From assembly GCF_018614585.1 (NCBI RefSeq), contig NZ_JAGGOI010000038.1, positions 1 through 64,000 on the forward strand: 64,000 nt of DNA, read 5' to 3'. Positions within the stretch are counted from its first letter, which is position 1. Each line of letters begins with the position of its first letter. Under the pieces are notes generated by a model, which was not told the origin of the DNA, did no database searches, and was given only the letters and a program-made list of their open reading frames with translations. Origin of the DNA: Streptomyces sp. ISL-1 (GTDB taxonomy: Bacteria > Actinomycetota > Actinomycetes > Streptomycetales > Streptomycetaceae). Below, piece by piece: positions 41,336 through 49,500 of this stretch. The position numbers were made by a program, and so were the translations under genes.

Positions 41336-42153
41336 GACTCTCCTAGCAGATCGTCCAGCAGTCCCATGCTCTCCGCGGGGGAGAGGGCCTGCGAACGCAG
41401 CATCCCATATTTCTGCTGGTACACACTGACCTCGGCGGGGTCATCGACGAGGAAGCTGATCCGCTGCCCCTCGATATAGGCGAGTTGATCGTGGTCGGGG
41501 GTCTCCAGCAGCACCAACGGCCCGTCGAGAGCGGCGTGTGTCTCCCGGTCCGTCGGCATGATCTGGAGCCCCAGGAAGGGGAGTTCCGCGCAGCGCCGCA
41601 GATGCTGGTTCTGTGCGCGCAGCACCTGCCGCCCGCCGATGGGCCGTTGCAGGATGGACTCCTCCAGCAGGAAGTTCACCATCGGCCGGGGCTTGCGCTC
41701 GAAGACCTTCTGCCGGGTCAGCCGGGCCTGGACCCACTCCTCCAACTGGTCCTCGTCCAGGGGCGGATAGAGACAGGAGAACACCGCCCGTGCGTACTCC
41801 TCGGTCTGGAGCAGCCCGGGCACAGCCTGGGTCTGGTACGAGAGCAGAGTCAACGCCTCCTGCTCGTGGTCGACGAAGTCCTGCGCGAACGCGGGGAACC
41901 GCTCCCGCTCCGGCACCTTCTCGACAGCGGTCTGCAACGCCTTCTTCGTGTCGAGCAGTTCGTCGAGCCTGATCGCGAAATCCAGCTTCAGCGGTCTGCG
42001 GCCCTGCTCGATCGAGGCGACGGTCTCCTCGTGCATCCCGAACGCGTCCGCCAGCCCGGCCTGGGTCAGCCGGGCCTCCCTGCGGAAGACCGCGAGCTGT
42101 GCGCCGATCACGTGCCACGAGGTGATCCTCTTGGACCTTTTCGCTGAGTGCAT
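41332..42153 (-). CDS. XRE-type regulator with DUF5753 domain
   Basis: A 273-residue helix-turn-helix protein. The N-terminal XRE domain includes QLAVFRREARLTQAGLADAF and MHEETVASIEQGRRPLK; the C-terminal DUF5753 region runs from VPGLLQTEEYARAVFSCLYP to the end. The ATG at 42153 has GGGAAGAG upstream; a longer reading to 42222 would include the operator-like repeat and is rejected. It pairs with the DUF397 gene downstream. Such pairs affect development or antibiotic production in some streptomycetes; the target of this one is unknown. Confidence 0.9.
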   Translation of the reverse strand: MHSAKRSKRITSWHVIGAQLAVFRREARLTQAGLADAFGMHEETVASIEQGRRPLKLDFAIRLDELLDTKKALQTAVEKVPERERFPAFAQDFVDHEQEALTLLSYQTQAVPGLLQTEEYARAVFSCLYPPLDEDQLEEWVQARLTRQKVFERKPRPMVNFLLEESILQRPIGGRQVLRAQNQHLRRCAELPFLGLQIMPTDRETHAALDGPLVLLETPDHDQLAYIEGQRISFLVDDPAEVSVYQQKYGMLRSQALSPAESMGLLDDLLGES

Positions 42154-42196
42154 GCGCACGCTCTTCCCACTACGAAGCGCGTACGACCCATCACGA

Positions 42197-42219
42197 CCCG
42201 TACAAAATCGCTGTACGGG
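42197..42219. promoter_or_regulatory. Candidate operator of the XRE/DUF397 pair
   Basis: CCCGTACA-N7-TGTACGGG, a perfect 8-7-8 inverted repeat, 44 bp upstream of the XRE start. The position suits autoregulation. Inferred. Confidence 0.6.
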
Positions 42220-42227
42220 CATGACCG

Positions 42228-42272
42228 AGCGCCCGCCCCGGCCGTGGGGGGACGGCAGGGCGGGCGCGCTCA
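42228..42272 (-). terminator. Terminator downstream of the YceI gene
   Basis: GAGCGCCCGCCC at the left pairs with GGGCGGG and CGCTC at the right, with a 2-base bulge. It lies about 30 bp past the YceI stop on the minus strand. Confidence 0.55.
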
Positions 42273-42302
42273 GGGGGTCGGCTCAGCGGGTCGGGCCGAC
42301 CG

Positions 42303-42926
42303 TCAGGCGGCGGCCTTGATCGCGGAGATGTCGAAGGTCAGCTTGACCTTGTCGCTGACCATGACGCCGCCGGTCTCCAGAGCCGCGTTCCAGGTCAGGC
42401 CCCAGTCGGAGCGCAGGATCTCGGCGCTGCCCTCGAAGCCGACTCGCTCGTTGCCGTAGACATCGGTGGCGGAGCCGTTGAACTCCAGGTCGATGGCGAG
42501 CGGACGCGTGACGTCCTTGATCTTCAGGTCGCCGGTGATGCGGTACGAGTCGCCGCCCAGCTGCTCCGCGTGCGTCGAGCGGAACGTCATCAGCGGGAAC
42601 TTCTCGGCCTCGAAGAAGTCGCCGGTGCGCAGGTGGGAGTCACGGTCCGCGATGCCCGTGTCGACGCTGGCGATCTGCACGTCGATCTCGGCGGTGGAGT
42701 GCTGGGGGTCCGTGCCGTTCAGCTGCAGGCTGCCCGAGAAGTCGCCGAACGAGCCGCGGACGTTGGTCACCATCGCGTGCCGGACGGTGAAGCCGATGCT
42801 GCTGTGGGCGGGGTCGATGGCGTATTCGCCGGTCAGCGCGGTCAGCGCGGGGTCGACGTCGCGCTTGGCGGTGGGGGTGGTGGCCGTGGTGGTGGCGGTG
42901 TCGGTCTTCCGGTTGAAGAGACCCAT
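42303..42926 (-). CDS. YceI-family lipocalin-like protein
   Basis: A 207-residue protein. After a Thr-rich leader the YceI beta-barrel starts YAIDPAHSSIGFTVRHAMVT and continues FGDFSGSLQL, DRDSHLRTGDFFEAEKFPLM, and DLKIKDVTRPLAIDLEF. These proteins bind isoprenoid or other lipids; physiological role here unknown. No signal peptide, as in many actinobacterial members. ATG 42926 follows AAGGAG. The upstream region has several repeats suggesting a dedicated repressor. Confidence 0.92.
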   Translation of the reverse strand: MGLFNRKTDTATTTATTPTAKRDVDPALTALTGEYAIDPAHSSIGFTVRHAMVTNVRGSFGDFSGSLQLNGTDPQHSTAEIDVQIASVDTGIADRDSHLRTGDFFEAEKFPLMTFRSTHAEQLGGDSYRITGDLKIKDVTRPLAIDLEFNGSATDVYGNERVGFEGSAEILRSDWGLTWNAALETGGVMVSDKVKLTFDISAIKAAA

Positions 42927-42959
42927 GACGCACTCCTTGGGGGATGTGGTGGCGTGTTG

Positions 42960-43009
42960 TTTAAGCTTCAACGGAGTCGACTCTAAAGCTATTCCGTTTA
43001 AAGTTCAAC
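42960..43009. promoter_or_regulatory. Low-GC promoter region of the YceI gene with repeats
   Basis: TTTAAGCTTCAAC (42960-42972) and TTTAAAGTTCAAC (42997-43009) are near-identical direct repeats 37 bp apart. GAGTCGACTC (42974-42983) is a perfect palindrome, and AACGGA/TCCGTT form an inverted repeat. Such A/T-rich motifs stand out in this genome and resemble MarR-type operators; the regulator is not in the window. Confidence 0.5.
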
Positions 43010-43186
43010 ATCTTCCACATCTTCTTTGAGGGTTCACCCAGAGGTACGCAGCAGCCCTCTGGCGGACGCGCGTAGAACTCGGGCACCATCTCCTTGCTCC
43101 ACCTGCACAGCCGTCCCACCGGAATGCACGGTCCTCACCGGAACGCACAGTCCTCAACGGTCATCAGCAGGAGGGATCTCCCCGCC

Positions 43187-43699
43187 ATGAAAATCCGCAC
43201 CGCACTCAGCGCGCTCACGCTCGTCTCGGGCGCGCTCTTCGCCCCCGGAGTCGGCGTCATCAGCGGCGCGACCGAAGCGCACGCCGCCACCAAGATCAGC
43301 CACGCCACGGCGACCTCGATGTTCCGCTCGTCCGGGATCACCTGGTCCTCGTCGGGCGGATGCTCCGACCGCAACAACCCGACGTGTACGTCCTTCGAGC
43401 AGCTCAACCTCGCCAGCGCGAAGGGAGCACAGACCCTCAAGAGCGCGAGCGGCTGTGCGCTCAACATCACCGGTGGCACGGAGACCGGGCACGCGGGCGG
43501 CACGTACTCGCACTGGAACGGCTACAAGCTCGACTACAGCAAGTACACCTGCGTCGGGAACTACATCAGGAACACCTTCACCTACATCGGCGCGCGTCCC
43601 GGCGACGGTGCCCCGCAGTGGAGGTCGGGCTCCGGGAACATCTACGCGGACGAGGGCAACCACTGGGATGTGACGTACTACAACTGCGGCGGCTGCTGA
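43187..43699 (+). CDS. Small secreted protein, candidate LAS-type (M15-like) peptidase
   Basis: A 170-residue exported protein: signal peptide (RTALSALTLVSGALFAPGVG) with cleavage near AHAA, then a compact Cys-containing domain. I see the metal-site pattern of LAS peptidases: H109 and D116 in SHWNGYKLD (HxxGxxxD) and ExxH at E156/H159 in DEGNHWDV. These would be three zinc ligands and a catalytic Glu, as in D-Ala-D-Ala and endolysin M15 enzymes. Six Cys residues suggest disulfides. Peptidoglycan cleavage is thus a reasonable but untested guess. ATG 43187 with GGAGGG upstream. Confidence 0.75.
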   Translation: MKIRTALSALTLVSGALFAPGVGVISGATEAHAATKISHATATSMFRSSGITWSSSGGCSDRNNPTCTSFEQLNLASAKGAQTLKSASGCALNITGGTETGHAGGTYSHWNGYKLDYSKYTCVGNYIRNTFTYIGARPGDGAPQWRSGSGNIYADEGNHWDVTYYNCGGC

Positions 43700-43714
43700 G
43701 CCGGTGCGGACGTG

Positions 43715-43754
43715 CGGATGCCCGGCCGGTTCCCCCATGCCGGCCGGGCATCCG
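43715..43754. terminator. Bidirectional terminator between convergent genes
   Basis: A perfect 15-bp stem, CGGATGCCCGGCCGG and CCGGCCGGGCATCCG, with a 10-base loop, between the secreted protein (plus) and GH64 (minus) genes. Confidence 0.85.
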
Positions 43755-43802
43755 TCCGCGTCGCGAGCCGAGGCTCACGGCCCGAAAGTCAGGATCCGAA
43801 AG

Positions 43803-45029
43803 TCAGGATCCGACCGTCAGCGTGAAGCGCCGCGGGTTGCCGTCGTGCGCCGCGCCGGAAACGTCCGGCCGGCCGTCCGGGCGGACGTCGTCGTACGGGA
43901 AGGCGTAGCCGATCGGAGTGTTGGCGTGCACGGCCCGGGAGAAGTGGTTCGTCGCCGGGTCGCGGTAGTAGTCGGCCGAGGTCGCCCCGTTGGGCTGGTC
44001 GGGGTGGGTCAGCAGGGTCGTCCGGTTGAAGCCGGCGGCGAGCCTGGCCAGCAGGCCCTTCTTGTCGTCGGAGTCGCCGGGGTTGTTGGCGAAGGGGCCG
44101 TGGTTGCAGGTGAAGATGTCCTTCGAGGTGGGCTTGGCGAAGGTGTGGCCGCCGGTGAAGGTCAGTACGTCGCCGCTCACCCGCCCGGTGCGCACGCCCC
44201 GGCCGCCCTGGAGGTCGATCCGCAGATCGGTGGAGCGGTACTTGTCCCACACCTGGTTGATGTAGTTGTCGAAGACGTTCCGGAAGGGCATTTCGGCGGG
44301 GCGGTCGAAGAAGGGCGCCATCAGGTTCTGCGGCGAGATGACCCGTAGCACCTGGCCGCCTGAGCCGCGGATGACCAGCTTGTCCCAGGGCCGGCCGTCG
44401 CGGCCCGCCTGGGCCACGAGTTCGTCGGCGATCTTCTGGAGCGCGCCGTTCGGCAGTGTGGCGACCGTGTGGGTGGCGTCGCCGGTCAGCGTGAGGCCGA
44501 TGGGCAGGGCCGTCACCAGGTCGACGTAGCTGATGTTGGCGTACAGCTGTGTCTGGTTGAAGGTGAACTCCGCGAAGGACCAGGTGCGGCCGTAGTTGGC
44601 GTCGGAGGGGGTCGCGAAGGCCGGCTCGACCAGGGCGGGGCCCGGGTTGACGAAGAAGTCCAGCTTGCTGTCGCGTACGAAATAGACGCGGGCGCCGAAC
44701 ATCTGAGGCAGGGTCAGTACGACCGGGCCCGCGCCCGCCGCGCGCAAGGGGATGGCGCAGTCGACGGGGAGCGGGGTCTGTGGCGCGGAGGGGGACTCGG
44801 GGTAGTAGACCCCGCCACCCGGGCGGAGCAGCACCCAGCGTCCGGTGCCCTGCTCGTGGCCGGTGACATAGGCGTTGACCTGACCGGGCAACGACCTGTT
44901 CTCCACGGCCAGTTCGCAGGTGGGGGGTGCGGCCTTGGCTCGGGGGCTGAGAGCGCTTCCCCAGGCGGGATAGGTGAGTGCGGTGACGGCCGCGGCAGTG
45001 CCGGACAGGAACATTCTGCGGGAAATCAC
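43803..45029 (-). CDS. GH64 beta-1,3-glucanase, Tat-exported
   Basis: A 408-residue secreted endo-beta-1,3-glucanase of family 64 (laminaripentaose-producing type). The GTG at 45029 follows AGGAG and gives a twin-arginine signal, ISRRMFLSGTAAAVTALT. The mature protein begins PPTCELAVENRSLPGQVNAY and contains ARVYFVRDSKLDFFVNPGP, FVEFTFN-like SFAEFTFNQTQLYANISYVD and KYRSTDLRIDLQGGRGVRTG, typical of the barrel-plus-thaumatin-like fold. A 16-bp palindrome 72 bp upstream suggests LacI-type repression. A 14-bp tandem duplication (CGAAAGTCAGGATC) lies at the stop codon. Confidence 0.92.
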   Translation of the reverse strand: MISRRMFLSGTAAAVTALTYPAWGSALSPRAKAAPPTCELAVENRSLPGQVNAYVTGHEQGTGRWVLLRPGGGVYYPESPSAPQTPLPVDCAIPLRAAGAGPVVLTLPQMFGARVYFVRDSKLDFFVNPGPALVEPAFATPSDANYGRTWSFAEFTFNQTQLYANISYVDLVTALPIGLTLTGDATHTVATLPNGALQKIADELVAQAGRDGRPWDKLVIRGSGGQVLRVISPQNLMAPFFDRPAEMPFRNVFDNYINQVWDKYRSTDLRIDLQGGRGVRTGRVSGDVLTFTGGHTFAKPTSKDIFTCNHGPFANNPGDSDDKKGLLARLAAGFNRTTLLTHPDQPNGATSADYYRDPATNHFSRAVHANTPIGYAFPYDDVRPDGRPDVSGAAHDGNPRRFTLTVGS

Positions 45030-45100
45030 GGATGAACTCCTGTACTTGTGGGGGTGTCCACCACTCTTGCGACGGCGGGAGCGGGCGTCAATAGATGTGA

Positions 45101-45116
45101 CTGAGAGCGCTCTCAG
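45101..45116. promoter_or_regulatory. LacI-type operator upstream of GH64 gene
   Basis: CTGAGAGCGCTCTCAG, a perfect 16-bp palindrome centred on the CG typical of LacI-family sites. It resembles the CebR box of Streptomyces cellulase genes (TGGGAGCGCTCCCA) at most positions. Its site near the GH64 promoter supports glucan- or cellobiose-linked control. Confidence 0.75.
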
Positions 45117-45365
45117 AATCTTCGCCGCTTCATAAGTTGTCGCTCCCGGAGGGGACTTGGACTTACGCGCGGCGGTGGTCGGACTGCTTGCCGCCGCCTC
45201 CAAGTCGGTGGGCGGGGTGAGCGACGGAGAGTTCGCGGCCGGCGGCCGGCATCTGCTCAACCTCGGCTTCACCTTTGAGTCCCGCAGTCGTGGTCTGCGT
45301 CGCCGGCGAGTCTGCGTCGCCGGCGAGGGCGTCTGCCGTGACGCGGTATCACGAGCAGCGACCGG

Positions 45366-46032
45366 GTGCCTGTCCGAACGGTCGTCGACATCCGCAACCT
45401 GGGCGAGGGCGGCGGCGCCCTGACCGTTGATTCCCGCTGGGCCCACCTCGACGGCCCCGGCGGCTGGATCTTCCCCGGCGGCACCGGGCGGCTGCGCGCC
45501 CTGCGCGAGGACCGTACGGGCGCCTGGAGCGACATCCACCCCAACCAGCTCCACCGAAGCGCGTCCCTCGCCTCCCTCACACCCTCTGGCTCGACCACGG
45601 CACCGCCCCGGTGGACGGCTAGTACCGCGTGCCTGCCGCCGCCGGGAGCGAGCCGCCGCACCGTCACCGCACGCGCCCGCGACGGCCGTCGGGTGGAGAT
45701 CCGCCAACAGCGGCGGGGCCTGGCAGGCGGTCGCTGTCCGCTCGCCGGGACTGATGACCGCGGACTTCTGGCAGCCCGGTACCGTGGGGCCGCTCACCGC
45801 GTCCGCGCCGGCGAGCGCCCTCGTTCGGAGTAATCACCGCACGGCAATTCTTCATATCAGCGAGCCGCCGCGTACCGGGGTGCCGCCGGAGATCACCCGG
45901 CACCACCCCGTGCCCGAGGTGAACAGCGAGGATGTGTCCGTCGAGGTGCTCGCCACCGGCCGGTCGACGCGGCTGCGAATCACCTCGGGCGCCGCTGGAG
46001 CGGCCCACCACTGTGAGGTGGCCCTCAGGTGA
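45366..46032 (+). pseudogene. Polysaccharide lyase family 8 (hyaluronate/chondroitin/xanthan lyase type), decayed
   Basis: Fragments of a PL8 lyase C-terminal half appear in different frames: TVVDIRNLGEGGGALTVDSR and WAHLDGPGGWIFPGGTGRLR in the first, LWLDHGTAPVDG followed by an in-frame TAG in a second, and MTADFWQPGTVGPLTASAPA, ILHISEPPRTGVPPEITRHH and VEVLATGRSTRLRITSGAAG in a third, ending at TGA 46030-46032. The catalytic alpha-toroid half is missing. Region 45130-45365 has no recognisable gene. Frameshifts, a stop and truncation make this a pseudogene. Confidence 0.8.
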
Positions 46033-46186
46033 ACGCCTTGTTGAACCTCCACAAAGCTTGGTGGCCGTGAGCTGGTACTAGGGCTGCAGTACGCGATGGT
46101 TCTGTCAAAGTGCGACAGGAGAAAGGTCCGGAGACTGTACGGAGTCAACGGCAGGGTTTTCTTGGTCGGATCCGTAGGGTCAATGC

Positions 46187-47770
46187 ATGACCGTTTTGGA
46201 CGAGACCACCGGCGAGCCGAACGACGCGCGTGGGCGTGTGGCCGAGCTGCACGCCCTTCGCGACGAGGCGCGCCGCGGCCCCAGCGACCGTGCGACCCAG
46301 GCGCAGCACGCCAAGGGCAAGCTGACGGCGCGCGAGCGCATCGCGCTGCTGCTGGACGAGGGTTCGTTCAGGGAGGTCGAGCAGCTGCGTCGGCACCGGG
46401 CGACCGGATTCGGCCTGGAGGCCAAGAAGCCGTACACCGACGGTGTCATCACCGGCTGGGGCACGGTCGAGGGCCGCACGGTGTTCGTCTACGCGCACGA
46501 CTTCCGGATCTTCGGCGGTGCGCTGGGCGAGGCGCACGCCACCAAGATCCACAAGATCATGGACATGGCCATCTCGGCCGGGGCTCCGCTGGTCTCCCTG
46601 AACGACGGCGCGGGCGCCCGTATCCAGGAGGGCGTCTCCGCGCTCGCCGGCTATGGCGGCATCTTCCAGCGCAACACCCGCGCCTCCGGTGTCATCCCGC
46701 AGATCAGCGTGATGCTCGGCCCGTGCGCGGGCGGCGCGGCCTACTCGCCGGCCCTCACCGACTTCGTGTTCATGGTCCGCGACACCTCGCAGATGTTCAT
46801 CACCGGGCCTGACGTCGTCAAGGCCGTCACCGGTGAGGAGATCAGCCAGAACGGCCTGGGCGGCGCGGACGTCCACGCCGAGACCTCGGGCGTCGCGCAC
46901 TTCGCGTACGACGACGAGGAGACCTGCATCGCCGAGGTCCGCTACCTGCTGGCGATGCTCCCTTCCAACAACCGCGAGAACCCGCCGGTCGCCCACGCCG
47001 AGGACCCCGCGGACCGGCGCTCCGACGTCCTGCTGGACCTGGTGCCCGCCGACGGGAACCGCCCGTACGACATGCACAAGGTCATCGAGGAGCTCGTCGA
47101 CGACGGCGACTACCTCGAGATCCACGAGCGCTGGGCCCGCAACATCATCTGCGCCCTGGCCCGGCTCGACGGTCAGGTGGTGGGCATCGTCGCCAACCAG
47201 CCGCAGTCCCTGGCCGGTGTGCTGGACATCGAAGCCTCCGAGAAGGCCGCACGGTTTGTACAAATGTGCGATGCTTTCAATATTCCGATCATCACGCTTC
47301 TGGACGTGCCCGGCTTCCTGCCGGGCGTCGACCAGGAGCACGGTGGAATCATCCGGCACGGTGCGAAGCTGCTGTATGCGTACTGCAACGCCACCGTTCC
47401 GAGGATCTCGCTGATCCTCCGCAAGGCGTACGGCGGTGCCTACATCGTCATGGACTCCCAGTCCATCGGTGCGGACCTGACCTACGCCTGGCCGACCAAC
47501 GAGATCGCGGTGATGGGCGCCGAGGGTGCCGCCAATGTCATCTTCCGCAGGCAGATCGCCGAGGCCGAGGACCCCGAGGCCATGCGCATCCGCATGGTCA
47601 AGGAGTACAAGGCCGAGCTGATGCACCCCTATTACGCGGCGGAGCGCGGCCTGGTCGACGACGTCATCGACCCGGCCGAGACCCGCGAGGTGCTGATCGC
47701 ATCTCTCGCGATGCTCCGTACGAAGCACGCCGACCTGCCGTCCCGCAAGCACGGCAACCCCCCGCAGTAA
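46187..47770 (+). CDS. accB: Acyl-CoA carboxylase beta subunit (carboxyltransferase; acetyl/propionyl-CoA)
   Basis: A 527-residue carboxyltransferase that moves CO2 from biotin on the alpha subunit to acetyl-CoA or propionyl-CoA, giving malonyl- or methylmalonyl-CoA for fatty acids and polyketides. Acyl-CoA oxyanion motif GGALGEAHATKIHKIMDMAI and GYGGIFQRNTRASGVIPQIS mark the N-half; FLPGVDQEHGGIIRHGAKLL and RKAYGGAYIVMDSQSIGADL the C-half. The following gene is the epsilon subunit, as at the S. coelicolor accB-accE locus. The ATG at 46187 has GTAGGG upstream. A small inverted repeat CTGTC-N7-GACAG (46102-46118) precedes it. Confidence 0.95.
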   Translation: MTVLDETTGEPNDARGRVAELHALRDEARRGPSDRATQAQHAKGKLTARERIALLLDEGSFREVEQLRRHRATGFGLEAKKPYTDGVITGWGTVEGRTVFVYAHDFRIFGGALGEAHATKIHKIMDMAISAGAPLVSLNDGAGARIQEGVSALAGYGGIFQRNTRASGVIPQISVMLGPCAGGAAYSPALTDFVFMVRDTSQMFITGPDVVKAVTGEEISQNGLGGADVHAETSGVAHFAYDDEETCIAEVRYLLAMLPSNNRENPPVAHAEDPADRRSDVLLDLVPADGNRPYDMHKVIEELVDDGDYLEIHERWARNIICALARLDGQVVGIVANQPQSLAGVLDIEASEKAARFVQMCDAFNIPIITLLDVPGFLPGVDQEHGGIIRHGAKLLYAYCNATVPRISLILRKAYGGAYIVMDSQSIGADLTYAWPTNEIAVMGAEGAANVIFRRQIAEAEDPEAMRIRMVKEYKAELMHPYYAAERGLVDDVIDPAETREVLIASLAMLRTKHADLPSRKHGNPPQ

Positions 47771-47797
47771 TCCTGCGAAGACTGGAGCCCGAAAGTC

Positions 47798-48010
47798 ATG
47801 ACCACTCCTGCCGAGTTGTCCGCGTCGCTGCTGCGCGTGGAGAAGGGTCACGCCGACCCTGAGGAACTGGCCGCGATCACCGCGGTACTGCTTGCCCGCG
47901 CGGCGGCTCAGTCCGAGAACGGCCCTGCGCGCCGGGGCTGCTCCGCGGCGGGCTGGCGCCGCCTGGAGCGCCAGCGGGGGTTCCGCACGGCGCACAGCTG
48001 GCAGGGCTGA
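47798..48010 (+). CDS. accE: Acyl-CoA carboxylase epsilon subunit
   Basis: A 70-residue protein 27 bp after accB. ELSASLLRVEKGHADPEELA followed by AITAVLLARAA is the conserved AccE helix; the C-terminal half has GWRRLERQRGFRTAHSWQG. Epsilon subunits, found in actinobacteria, bind the AccA-AccB complex and raise its activity. Size, position and motif all agree. Confidence 0.92.
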   Translation: MTTPAELSASLLRVEKGHADPEELAAITAVLLARAAAQSENGPARRGCSAAGWRRLERQRGFRTAHSWQG

Positions 48011-48037
48011 GGCTGCTGCCTGCTGCCACGTACGTAG

Positions 48038-48070
48038 GCCCCAGCGCTCTGTACGGGCGCTGGGGCCTCT
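48038..48070 (+). terminator. accE terminator
   Basis: A perfect 12-bp stem, AGGCCCCAGCGC and GCGCTGGGGCCT, 28 bp after the accE stop, followed by CTTGCTGT. Confidence 0.85.
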
Positions 48071-48208
48071 TGCTGTCCGCACTGCGGCCCGGCCCCGGGC
48101 CGCAGTGCCTCAGTCTCGCCCGGACCTCGTCCGAGGGGATCCCCACAGGGCTTGTTTTCGCCTCAGGCGCCGACGGGGCTCGATCGCGGGCTTGGTGCAG
48201 GAACAGCA

Positions 48209-48246
48209 GGACGCCCTCGCGCTCCATGCAGGAGGCGAGGGCGTCC
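48209..48246 (-). terminator. Terminator of the left conservon
   Basis: GGACGCCCTCGC and GCGAGGGCGTCC form a perfect 12-bp stem about 30 bp beyond the cvnD stop, on the minus-strand transcript. Placed back to back with the accE terminator. Confidence 0.75.
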
Positions 48247-48275
48247 TCGAAAGGGACATGCGACCGCGGTACCGG

Positions 48276-48857
48276 CTACCGCAGGCGGGCCATCAGTGCG
48301 TGCTCGACCAGCGTGATCAGCGCGCTCTTCGCGTCCGCGCGGTGGCGGGCGTCGGTCGTGATGATCGGCGTGTCGGGGCCGATCTGGAGTGCTTCGCGCA
48401 CTTCCTCAGGGTTGTACGGCTGGTGTCCCTCGAAGCCGTTGAGGGCGACGACGAACGGCAGGCCGCTGTTCTCGAAGTAGTCGACCGCGGGGAAGCAGTC
48501 CGCGAGACGACGCGTGTCCACGAGCACCACCGCGCCGATCGCACCGCGGACCAGGTCGTCCCACATGAACCAGAACCGGTCCTGTCCGGGCGTGCCGAAC
48601 AGGTACAGGATCAGGTCCTGGTCCAGGGTGATACGGCCGAAGTCCATGGCCACCGTCGTGGTGGTCTTGTCCCCGGTGTGGGTCAGGTCGTCGATGCCCG
48701 CGGACGCGCTCGTCATGACGGCTTCGGTACGCAGCGGGTTGATCTCCGAGACGGCGCCGACGAACGTGGTCTTACCCACGCCGAAGCCGCCCGCCACCAC
48801 GATCTTTGCGCTGGTGGTTGAGCGGGCTGCACCGCCACTAGAGCTTGCGAAGTCCAC
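48276..48857 (-). CDS. cvnD: Conservon small GTP-binding protein CvnD (left copy)
   Basis: A 193-residue MglA/Ras-like GTPase that associates with the CvnA-B-C complex at the membrane. P-loop KIVVAGGFGVGKTTFVGAVS, switch/G3 region LFGTPGQDRFWFMWDDLVRG, and a degenerate G4 in VALNGFEGHQ. The GTG start at 48857 lies inside cvnC (20-bp overlap), as is usual for conservons. It differs from the CvnD copy at 53.4 kb in only about five residues. Confidence 0.95.
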   Translation of the reverse strand: MDFASSSGGAARSTTSAKIVVAGGFGVGKTTFVGAVSEINPLRTEAVMTSASAGIDDLTHTGDKTTTTVAMDFGRITLDQDLILYLFGTPGQDRFWFMWDDLVRGAIGAVVLVDTRRLADCFPAVDYFENSGLPFVVALNGFEGHQPYNPEEVREALQIGPDTPIITTDARHRADAKSALITLVEHALMARLR

Positions 48858-49404
48858 TGAGCACCCTTTCGAGCAGTGTCACGGCTGGCTGGCCGCCGGC
48901 GGACTCGTCGCCGCCGGGCTGGTGAATGGCGACAAGTCCGGCCTCCGCCAGGTCGGCGACGAGGATCCGGGCAACGCCGAGGGGAATGGTGAGAAGAGCC
49001 GAGATCTCGGCGACCGACTTGATCTCGATGCACAGTCGGCAGATCCGCTGATGCTCGGGCAACTGCCCTTGCATCCTTGACGGATCGGCCGTGGTGCTGA
49101 CCAGTGCCTCGATGGCGAGCTGGTATCGCGGCCGGGTCCGGCCGCCGGTCATGGCGTACGGGCGCACCAACGGGTTGTGCGTGCCCGTAGGGGGTGCGGA
49201 CTCCGGCGCCCGCCGCTGCACCGGCTGGATCCGGGGCTGCTGCGGCTGGCCGTACGACGGGTCGTACGGCGGCTGCGGCTGCTGGTAGGGCTGCTGGGCG
49301 CCCTGTCTGCTCGGCGCGGAGGGAAAGTTGAAGCGGTTCTGTGAGTGATCACCCGGCGGTTGGTGAGCACCGTCATAAGGGCGTCCGCCCGGGGGTGTTG
49401 CCAC
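48838..49404 (-). CDS. cvnC: Conservon protein CvnC, DUF742 (left copy)
   Basis: 188 residues. The first 75 or so are Gln/Pro/Tyr-rich (QPYQQPQPPYDPSYGQPQQP); the DUF742 core follows: LVRPYAMTGGRTRPRYQLAI, then LPEHQRICRLCIEIKSVAEI and PLGVARILVADLAEAGLV, a winged-helix-like fold. GTG 49404 has a strong GGAGGAGG site; a longer reading lacks one. The disordered N-terminus is far longer than in the paralogue at 54 kb. Confidence 0.92.
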   Translation of the reverse strand: MATPPGGRPYDGAHQPPGDHSQNRFNFPSAPSRQGAQQPYQQPQPPYDPSYGQPQQPRIQPVQRRAPESAPPTGTHNPLVRPYAMTGGRTRPRYQLAIEALVSTTADPSRMQGQLPEHQRICRLCIEIKSVAEISALLTIPLGVARILVADLAEAGLVAIHQPGGDESAGGQPAVTLLERVLSGLRKL

Positions 49405-49500
49405 GTTTCCTCCTCCGACTGCCGGTCGCCGGTCCATGTCCCTGTGGAGCCGCGCCACCGCACCCTATGGTGCGGTGGCGTGAAACGCACTGTCTGTCTG

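Noticed and set aside
45157..45423. Plus-strand frame starting DLRAAVVGLLAAASKSVGG
   Set aside because: No start signal or recognisable family; it runs into the PL8 pseudogene in a different frame.
48011..48275. Small frames between accE and cvnD
   Set aside because: The region is filled by two back-to-back terminator hairpins and shows no coding signal.
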